A DNA stretch of 64,000 nucleotides from Henricia sp. BOLD:AAB3569 (taxonomy: Eukaryota; Echinodermata; Asteroidea; Spinulosida; Echinasteridae). Position numbers and translations under genes: made by a program. Positions within the stretch are counted from its first letter, which is position 1. Every line of letters begins with the position of its first letter. This document shows, piece after piece, positions 56,909-64,000 of this stretch. The notes under the pieces were generated by a model, which was not told the origin of the DNA, ran no database searches, and saw only the letters and a list, made by a program, of their open reading frames with translations. Location of the stretch: positions 176,018 through 240,017 of the forward strand of contig JBBELK010000816.1 of assembly GCA_037783545.1 (NCBI GenBank), in the 5' to 3' direction.

Positions 56909-57350
56909 TAATGCTACGTTTACACCATGTCCCCGGCAGTCCCGGCGCCCCGGTTTGGCCAAAACGTAGCGTGCCGTGGAACTTTTGTCGTCTTTTTATT
57001 ACTTTGGCTCGACTCGGCCCTAGTTGGGCCGGTGTGTTGCGTTCTACCACGGTGCGTTACGTCCCGGTACGGAAAGCGTGGCGCGCCGTGCCGGTTCCGG
57101 GCCGCGAGGCGGACGGCGCGCTACGTTTCAAGCGCCGTTCCACTACGGATGGGTCCACGTCCCAGGCCGGCCTGCTAAGTTCTGATGCAGTGCCTCACGT
57201 CCGTCCCGTTCGTGTCACGTTTGTTGTCCCGGCCCAATACGTTCCCGACGGTGTGCCAGGGTCTGCTGCGGCGACCTGCGACTGAACCTGGCAGCTGTCA
57301 CGTTTCACGCCCGGTGGTCACCCGGTGGTCTCCCGGTGAGCCCCGGTGGG

Positions 57351-57358
57351 TATAAATA
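57351..57358 (+). promoter_or_regulatory. TATA box inside the GC-rich TIR element
   Basis: TATAAATA follows four cccggtg-type repeats (57310-57350) and precedes an ATG at 57422 by about 65 bp, a believable core-promoter spacing. Function is inferred only. Confidence 0.45.
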
Positions 57359-57421
57359 GTGCGCTACACACCTTCATTTTTACTTCGTCCTGGAGCGCGA
57401 CGCAGTGAGGCGTAAGTGGCC

Positions 57422-57607
57422 ATGAGCAACAACCGTCACACACCTTGGCGCACCGCAGTTCACCAGGCCGCATTCACACCATGCTGTGGCCCCTACCGTG
57501 TCGGGCCCTGGCAGACCGTGGGGTGCCGGGCTTCCAAACGTGGCGGAGCGCGAGGCACCGGCCGCAATCAGAGGTCCCCGGCACCCCAAGGTGCCACACC
57601 CCGGTGA
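57422..57607 (+). CDS. small hypothetical ORF in the GC-rich TIR element
   Basis: 61 residues starting MSNNRHTPWRTAVHQAAF and ending APQGATPR, just downstream of the TATA box. It is rich in Gly, Arg and Pro, as expected of any frame in CG-rich DNA, and has no known domain. GC-rich DNA holds long chance frames on both strands here, so coding status is doubtful. It could be a captured host fragment or noise. Confidence 0.2.
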   Translation: MSNNRHTPWRTAVHQAAFTPCCGPYRVGPWQTVGCRASKRGGARGTGRNQRSPAPQGATPR

Positions 57608-57939
57608 GTCAAGGCACACTGCGGTCCGTCACGCCCTGTGACGGAAGCCCCGTCCCACTGCGGCCCAGGACGATTCTCATTAGTGCCGGGACTGCCGGGG
57701 CAAATTTTTTGACAGAGCTGCTCACCGGCCGGTGGCAAGGGTGAGCTACGGTCATTCACGTTTCGCCACCCCGGTCCCCTACGCTCCCCGACGTCCATCC
57801 CGGTGCCTCCACGGTGCTCCTCTACCGGGGCGCCGGGACTGCCGGGGACATGGTGTAAACGTAGCATAAAAATACCATTTCAATTCACTTCCGGAAGTTG
57901 AGGTCACGCCAAGGTCATAATTTATCATAATATTATTTG

Positions 57940-58195
57940 TTCAGTTTTAAGGAACACACCGGCTTACTGTTTACATAATGTAACAATCTAGCATCCTTGG
58001 CAATAATTTTTCGATGGTCGTTGTGAAAAAAAGATTTACAAAATTTCACGTAATTAACTAGAAATGTTTAAAATTAATAAGAGACCAAATGTTGGGCTAT
58101 ACGCTTTACCAGCCGTTCGGCGATGTATTATGTATCATGTGTTTGTAAATAAAGGTGACATTCGATATGGGTCGACACGTGTTTAACCTCGTTTG
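57940..58195 (-). repeat. dispersed repeat E, copy 3
   Basis: Inverse of 38640-38890 across nearly its full length, including aaacacatgatacataatac and tcgacccatatcgaa. Confidence 0.85.
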
Positions 58196-59014
58196 GGTCA
58201 TATGCCAAATCAACAAATTTAGATTTTGCTAAAATGTTTACCAAATATGCCTTAAAAGGGTGTAATGAAAAACCCCAAAGTTACAGTGGAAAATTCAAAG
58301 TGGTTTCAGAGTTATGACTCTTTAAAATTTGGGTGCCACACCTCTTTTTTTCACTGGGAATCGCTACACTGATTTGTGAGGTCATAACTTTATTTCTATA
58401 CCGGTACATGACATGCATGATGGAAAGCTGAAAATTTCTACTATGACCAATTACTGCCCACACTTTCAGAATCTGGCATCAGAATTTGGCTCTGATAAAG
58501 CATTAAAAAAAATTATAAGCTTCTCAAAATTGGATTTTGATTAGTCGGAAAGCATTTTTTGCAAATTTTGATTTGAGTCGCAGGTTCGATTGTGGGCCTA
58601 GACCAAATATTCCACTGGATTGTTGTTATTTAGGCACAAAACTATGGGTACCGGTACATACATGTAGGCCTATGAAGATTTTCGAAAGTAATCATCAAAT
58701 CACTGTTTTATAGGTACAAAAAACACACCTGCCGCACCCGGCCCTCTCTTCGAGGGGCTGAATATCTGCATAGATACATGTACATGTAGTAAGTAATGAA
58801 AATGAAACTTACACAGCTCAAAGATATCTTAGTCATACTTGATGCAAAAATCATCATCTCAACTCAACTCCTTCAATACATACGCACCCTGTGCAAAATG
58901 GATGTTTTTCATTTGAGTACAGTGTGTATGCATTCTTAACCCTTATTGGGTACATATTATGATATTTTATAACACAAATCCTGTTGGAAAGAGCACTCTA
59001 CGACAATGTAATGC
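58196..59014. other. no gene; holds the partner of the 1-73 repeat
   Basis: 58440-58507 is the inverse partner of 1-73. The rest is AT-rich with ACATGTAC runs. Confidence 0.5.
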
Positions 59015-59050
59015 GGTTTTCCCGCAGTATAAGTATACTGCGGGAAAACC
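59015..59050. repeat. perfect 17-bp palindrome
   Basis: ggttttcccgcagtata, then a 2-base spacer, then tatactgcgggaaaacc. This is a perfect cruciform-capable sequence, or a very small MITE. Confidence 0.85.
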
Positions 59051-59218
59051 CCAATCAAAGTACCTACAGGTTGTACATTACCCTTGATCATAGGGCTCTA
59101 TTAAATCACCCATTATACAATGTCGGCTCTTACCAGACTTTTGGGAGTATACATGTACATCCCCAGCTGCCTATCAGGCTCAATGGCTAATCGAACATAT
59201 CGTTTTAGTCACTACCCT

Positions 59219-59387
59219 CTCAGGTATCCCTTATTCCTGGGTGGAGAGAAGCAATACATGCCAAAGTGCCTTTCTTAACGGAACACGTACCATGGATGGA
59301 CGGAGTGGACCAGGATTCGAACCCACAATTTAATAGAACTAACCAAGCTTTTGAGTATGATCCACTAGACCCCTCCCTCATGGCACA
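59219..59387 (-). repeat. tRNA-derived SINE
   Basis: On the - strand: box A-like ggtctagtgga, box B ggttcgaatcc, then gttaagaaaggcactttgg and ttgcttctctccacccagga, an end motif shared by many deuterostome SINEs. It ends near ataagggatacctg. It differs from the array SINE in both head and body. Confidence 0.75.
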
Positions 59388-59591
59388 CCAGTGCTGCCCC
59401 ACCCACAAGGTGGGCATCTGGACACCAGGGTGGATATTTTGATGAATACAAATTAAATTGTCTGTATACAAGGGAGCAAAACACGGATGTGCCTTTATGT
59501 TTACACCCTTGGGTAGGGATTTTGTCACTTACATTTTCTCCCAGGGGTGGAGATTTTATCACTCAAAAAGTGATTTGAATAATGTATGCAC

Positions 59592-59697
59592 CTATCACAC
59601 CATGAGCAACTAACAATGAAAATTGAGCACAAACCATTGTTAATAACAATGGTACATGTAGGTGCCCAATTTCCATTGTGGGTTGCTCATAGTGTCA
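59592..59697. mobile_element. 106-bp MITE
   Basis: cacaccatgagcaactaaca is mirrored by tgtgggttgctcatagtgt, with a central taacaatgg palindrome. Confidence 0.65.
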
Positions 59698-59714
59698 GTT
59701 GTTCCCCTAAATCG

Positions 59715-60780
59715 CCCCCAGACATTTCATGACACCCTGCCAGACGTCATTCGACACCCTGAAACACTTTATTGGACAGAATGGGGTTCAGCCAGATCCG
59801 GATAAAGTGTCATCCATCTTAGCCTACCCCACACCTACAACAGTCAAACAGCTCGAACGATTTCTGGGCATGGTAACGTGGTTCCATGTGTTTTTTCCGA
59901 ACTATGCCAGTGTCGCAGAACCGCTCCAAGAAGGTGAATTGGCAGTGGTCCGATGCCTGCCAGACGTCATTCGACACTCTGAAACAAATTCTCGCTTATC
60001 CGACTTCGTCCCAACCTTTCAGCGTTCATACTGACGCCAGCGACGTAGGTGTAGGACTCGGCGCCGTTCTACTTCAGGCAAATGGTCCCGTTAAACGCGT
60101 CATCGCATACGCGAGTCGAACTGCAGTGCCACGGAAAAGGAGTGCCTGGCCGTGGTCTAGGTGTTAGAGAAATGGCGCCCTCATCTAGAAGGACAGAGAT
60201 TTAAAGTCGTCACTGATCACCAGGGTGTTGGTTGTTTCGTAAGACGAAGCTCACCGGACGACTTTCCCGCTGGGTACTCATACTCCAAGATTACGTATCT
60301 GACGTTGTCTATCGGCCTGGTTCAGAGCATATGTCCCAGATGCTCTCTCCCGAATCGGCGAGACTGTCAAAATAGTCGGTGTTGTAGGAAGGAAATCGCG
60401 CGCGAAACACAACGTTTCCCGTCTCCTGCGCCTCCACCTCGCACAATGGACACTCCGTCTTTACTTACTGCGTCCTCGACCCCGAACCAAGTTCACGCAA
60501 ATCCAGATACAGACGCGGATTTAGTCTGTCGCGCTTCGATCTGTATTGATCCTCGCGATGACATCATTCACTGGATACAATGTGACGACTGCTCAGAGTG
60601 GTACATGTACCCGTAACCACCAAAGTTGCGTGTACGGTACATAAAAAAGAGAAAGATGAGCAGCTACTGAGATATTCATGCTCCCGCTGTCGCCAAAAGC
60701 AGAGACAAATGCCAAAAAAAACCTGGGGACAAGTAAACGCGATACCGAATGTGCCGCTTAGCCCGTTACAAGTTGGTTAA
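59715..60780 (+). mobile_element. Ty3/gypsy-like LTR retrotransposon fossil, pol fragment
   Basis: Two parts can be named. The first is the end of reverse transcriptase and the RNase H region (about 59760-60170), with LERFLGMVTWFHVFFPNYA and FSVHTDASDVGVGLGAVLLQ. The second is a PHD-finger-like Cys/His segment (about 60510-60690), with HWIQCDDCSEWY and YSCSRC. No LTRs, gag or integrase were recognised. It is broken in several places and old. A duplicated ctgccagacgtcattcgaca word occurs at about 59738 and 59956. Confidence 0.78.
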
Positions 60781-60799
60781 GCACCTACATGTACAGGTG

Positions 60800-61135
60800 A
60801 GTTGCGAGCGGCAGATAAATTTTTGCCGTGTTTTCGGCCTCAAAATGCCATGAGACAAATCTATCCTGTAAACTTACCGGTACTTGATTTTTTTTGGTCT
60901 TGCGAGGCAAAATCTCACCATGTGCAGCAAACCGGATGAGCTGCTTGCTGAGCCAAAATGAATGTAACTGGCCAATAAAACACATCTCCTATTCGAGGTC
61001 AACGCACTTTTACTTTCAAGAAAGCGCACCCAGCAAAAGTGCGGTGACAGGAACTGAGGTCAAACAGGATAGATTTTTGTCTCATGGCCTTGTGAGGCCA
61101 AAAACGCAGCAAAAATTTGTCACACACGGTGAGCT
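60800..61135. mobile_element. imperfect palindromic MITE
   Basis: aaatttttgccgtgttttcg ... ccatgagacaaatctatcct is mirrored by aggatagatttttgtctcat ... gcagcaaaaatttgt. There is no coding capacity. Confidence 0.65.
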
Positions 61136-61204
61136 ACATGCCTGCCACGAATAACCTTTTGCTCAGCAGATAGCTTAAAGCAGGCTTTGAGATGTTGTTG
61201 TGTG

Positions 61205-61405
61205 GGAATGTTAAAGGCACATACCGGCCTACTGTTTACATAATTTAGTGATGTAGCATTCTTGACAATAATTGTTTAATGGTCCAGACTCCTTGTGAAA
61301 AAAGATCATCAAAATGTCCCGTAATTAATTACATGTACAAAAGCTTAAAATTAATAAAAATTGTCAATAGTCGAGTTATACGCTTTACCAGCCGTTCACT
61401 ATCTT
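61205..61405 (-). repeat. dispersed repeat E, copy 4
   Basis: accggcctactgtttacata ... gagttatacgctttaccagc, inverse orientation relative to copies 1 and 2. Confidence 0.8.
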
Positions 61406-62498
61406 TTGCTTTGGATATCTCTCATTTTCTGCTGAAGATTTCATGATCACCGGACAACCCGGACACCCGGAGGAGCTGGCATTTATAGTTTGTCTTCATG
61501 AACGTTCAACTGTTCCGCGTGGAACCGGCAGAGTAGGTGCACAGACTAAAACACCTAATGACGAAACACATCCGGCGATCTGGCTACACAAACCACGGCA
61601 CTGTATCGGTCCCAACGTTTGTGCGCCATGGGGCTAAATATCACATTGTCCGGTAGACTGTTCACGGTGGAACTCGCTTCGGTTCTTAGGACTTTCTGCG
61701 TCACTTTTATGTTCAATTTTTTCAGAGTAATGTTTAACTTTGTTTCATAACCTCAATAAATAGTCTCTCTTGTCAAATATTCGCAAACATTTTGAAAAAA
61801 AAAAAATCAGAGCTGAATTTGATGCAGTATAATTACTGTAGTAATAAACTCCAAGATTAAACTATAATACGGCCATGCGGCTGGAAATAAAACTAAGTCC
61901 AAGGACACGTGACCTCGATTTAAAAAAAAAATTCTTTTCAGTCAATTTGGAAAGACTTTCAAAATCATGTATGGGTCTACATGTATTTCAAGCCCAAAAT
62001 AGCACAACAAAGCCGGTATGTCCCTTTAATAAATCTGACATTTAGGGACAGCACTACATGTACATGTGCTACATGCACATGTATGTATTTATGTATCCCA
62101 CACAAGCTTTGAATAGTACGGTTGGAAGGCATTTTAGTCCCAGTGACAGGCTAGTGTCTGCAATTATGCTAATATTTGTAAAAGTCACTGTGAACATTCC
62201 ATCATGGTAATTTTCAGCATACCGGTATTTGCACTTGGATTCGCCAAATAAAACCTTGGTAAAACTTAAATGCAGTAACACGTACACGTCACCTCATCAT
62301 TCAGGTCCACACAGAAAGTAACATGTACATGTACATGTCCATGACCACAACTGTGTCCTGTCATGGTTTTTACATTATGTCTGTCTGTCTGCACTTGACT
62401 TTCCAGATATGCATAACTGACAATGTAATTATTCCACCATCCGCTTGCCCTGTGGAGCGTACACATGTTGGCAACATTTGGTAAGATTAGTGCACTAC
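61406..62498. other. no gene identified
   Basis: A 64-codon frame at 61443-61637 (MITGQPGHPEELAFIVCLHE) sits in a locally CG-richer patch but matches nothing I know. Several ACATGTAC runs are present (62050-62090, 62320-62340). No exon is supported. Confidence 0.35.
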
Positions 62499-62538
62499 AT
62501 TTACAAAGATTGTCACTATAGTGACGATCTTTGTAAAT
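62499..62538. repeat. near-perfect 20-bp-arm palindrome
   Basis: atttacaaagattgtcacta is followed directly by tagtgacgatctttgtaaat, with a single mismatch. Confidence 0.8.
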
Positions 62539-62770
62539 TTTAACAAAATTAGTCCAATGGGGACAGGGTTATAGTGGATGAGTAAACAGAGGATGCATAA
62601 TCTACAATACAGCTTTATTTCTTACTCAGGCCCTTGTTGCAGGATTGAAGATGTGTGTTGGTTGCTGGTTATCCAAACCGAATCACTGTCTTTATTGCAC
62701 TTGCCCCTTAAATAGAAAAACAAATGGTACATAGTGTTTAACGACTCAGACTCAAGTCGGCTATGGGTCC

Positions 62771-63382
62771 CAATAGACCGATCCAGTAAGCTCCACCCAC
62801 TTAGAAATTGCCTAGCAACATGCACATGTGCCATGCACGTGTGCAGTAGAGTCGCGTGGCCGTGCCGTGCGTCAGCGTCCTGGTCAGCACATATTGAAAC
62901 ACGCACACGCACATAGAAACTGCACGCTCGAAAGCAAAATGTGCACTTAAGTATCCGGTCGTATGCGTGCACGTACAACACGCCTGCAATACGCGTAACG
63001 CGCGCCATCGAACAAAAACATCTCGACACACACGTATCTAAAACGAAGTGAATGCACAACATAGCAAAACGACAAGCTACAATGTACATGTAATTTTGGT
63101 AAGTTTTTCAAGTTTACACAAAAACACATTTATGAAGGGATTAAAAGTAGGTTAGGATAGTCTTATACAATCCGTTTTAAACCCGCTAGCCTCCTCTGCG
63201 CTGATAAAAATGATGTTTATTATGGTGTTTTTGCGTCACTCGTGCTGCATTTGCCGTAGCTCTGTGCACAAAATTTTGAGGACTCCGGTAACCAAAATGG
63301 AGATCCACATTTTGGTTACCTGAACCTGAGGCTGTGATTGGTCAATTCCAAAATGGGCAGAGCTTACTGGATCGGTCTATTG
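62771..63382. mobile_element. 612-bp MITE with CAATAGACCGATCCAGTAAGC ends
   Basis: caatagaccgatccagtaag plus ctc is mirrored by gagcttactggatcggtcta plus ttg. An inner hairpin, ggtaaccaaaatgga against cacattttggttacc, lies at about 63289-63322. The left interior is rich in gcacgtgtgcacgc-type words. Confidence 0.8.
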
Positions 63383-63908
63383 TTAGTGACTTGACTTGGA
63401 CTGGAATCACTATTGGAAATGACTTAATGTTACTGGTACCGTAGAACACATCATCTGCTGCAACTTTTTCCGCAAACGCAATTAACAGCCCTATGAAATT
63501 GGCCCCAGGCCTAGATATACCGGTAAATGTATACTGTACTACTTATGTTTAGCAAGAACTTTCAAAACAATCGAATTACTACTGTATGTATGTATATAAT
63601 GAGAATAAACATTATCAATGTTCTCAATGCATCATGGGATTGGATGACAAAAAGTGCCCAGTGAAGTGTGCGTAAACCTATAGAAGCGAAGGCCAACTCG
63701 ACAACTTTTTTCACTCATTAACATGAAAACCAGAGTTCAAGAATATATCTTTTTCTTTGAAACATACCGTATCAAACATACTGACCAGCATGTCCCAAGC
63801 AAATGTTGCATATAAAAAAAAATCGGGATTCCCTCGGGTGGCAGAGTACACGGACTCATAATAAGCACCACACTCAATCCAACCATTGCAGTGCATATAC
63901 TAGCCTTT
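63383..63908. other. no gene; MITE end fragment at about 63490
   Basis: tatgaaattggcccca at about 63493 resembles the terminus of the 144-bp MITE in the array units. Nothing else was recognised. Confidence 0.4.
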
Positions 63909-64000
63909 CAAAAACTGGACTTTCTGACTCGAAAACTAAACTTTCTGACTCGAAAACTGGACTTTCCGACTCGAAAACTGGAAATTTCTGACTCGAAAAC
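63909..64000 (+). repeat. 21-bp minisatellite, at least 4 copies, runs off the window
   Basis: The unit is aaaactggactttctgactcg with small variants. The 21-bp period keeps one frame open and would encode SKTGLSD repeats, but no gene context is visible. Confidence 0.85.

Larger units (their letters stand above)
56912..57866. mobile_element. 955-bp GC-rich TIR element, TAA target duplication
   Basis: Terminal inverted repeats of at least 40 bp start tgctacgtttacaccatgtc and continue through a cccggcagtcccggcgcccc block; they are perfect as far as I can read. TAA flanks both sides (56909-56911 and 57867-57869), as for PIF/Harbinger-type elements. The interior is strikingly CG-rich against AT-rich flanks. 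It has short cccggtggtc tandem words, a TATA box and a small ORF, but no transposase domain. Confidence 0.85.

Noticed and set aside
56911-57285. Frames of 80-124 codons in the CG-rich element
   Set aside because: Stop codons are rare in CG-rich DNA; frames overlap on both strands and cross the TIRs.
61443-61637. 64-codon frame in a CG-richer patch as a first exon
   Set aside because: No donor site or family resemblance could be supported.

Overview
This is animal genomic DNA, AT-rich with GC-rich patches. It has spliced exons with GT/AG borders, LINE, SINE, Penelope-like and Tc1/mariner elements, and many palindromic MITEs. The words TACATGTA and TAGGCCTA recur throughout, and one LINE carries a 2A-like motif. 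Together these suggest a marine deuterostome invertebrate: most likely an echinoderm, with a hemichordate or cephalochordate possible. That placement is inferred from style and cannot be proved here.

The only host gene I recognise is the 3' part of a pinin (PNN) gene on the + strand. It has three exons at 2144-2299, 2484-2622 and 4166-4752, joined in frame across canonical splice sites. Its 5' exons lie left of the window. Its stop codon sits at the edge of a MITE. The rest of the window is repeat-dominated.

Layout: 1-2143, presumed upstream intron with a large hairpin repeat. 2144-4752, pinin exons. 4750-12800, a dense field of foldback/MITE elements, including three copies of a 450-bp palindromic family and a Tc1-derived foldback with transposase HTH remains in both arms (10826-12041). 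13593-30562, five tandem copies of a 2.91-kb non-coding unit; each unit contains several nested MITEs and a tRNA-Leu-derived SINE. The last copy is split by a CR1-like LINE with a 2A-like peptide motif and an intact reverse-transcriptase ORF. 31085-34380, a broken Penelope-like element and an associated dispersed repeat. 35250-37950, two LINE fragments in opposite orientation meeting at a GAA/TTC tract. 39309-41977, a long-TIR MITE, a poly-C tract and a 2.08-kb TIR element. 43340-47330, a second Penelope-like family on the - strand, interrupted by other repeats. 47330-51650, MITEs, homopolymers, a tandem repeat and tRNA-like sequences. 51655-55570, a rearranged copy of the first Penelope-like family with a nearly full-length Tc1 transposon inserted in the adjoining repeat. 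56912-57866, a GC-rich TIR element with a TATA box. 57940-64000, dispersed repeats, a SINE, a decayed Ty3/gypsy pol fragment, more MITEs and a 21-bp minisatellite running off the end.

No operon-like logic applies. The interest lies in how the mobile elements are nested, which gives relative ages: array amplification came before the LINE insertion, Penelope-associated repeats before Tc1, and Penelope before the 46.6-kb MITE. Coordinates of element ends are accurate where stated as exact and otherwise within about 10-30 bp. No alignment or database search was run.
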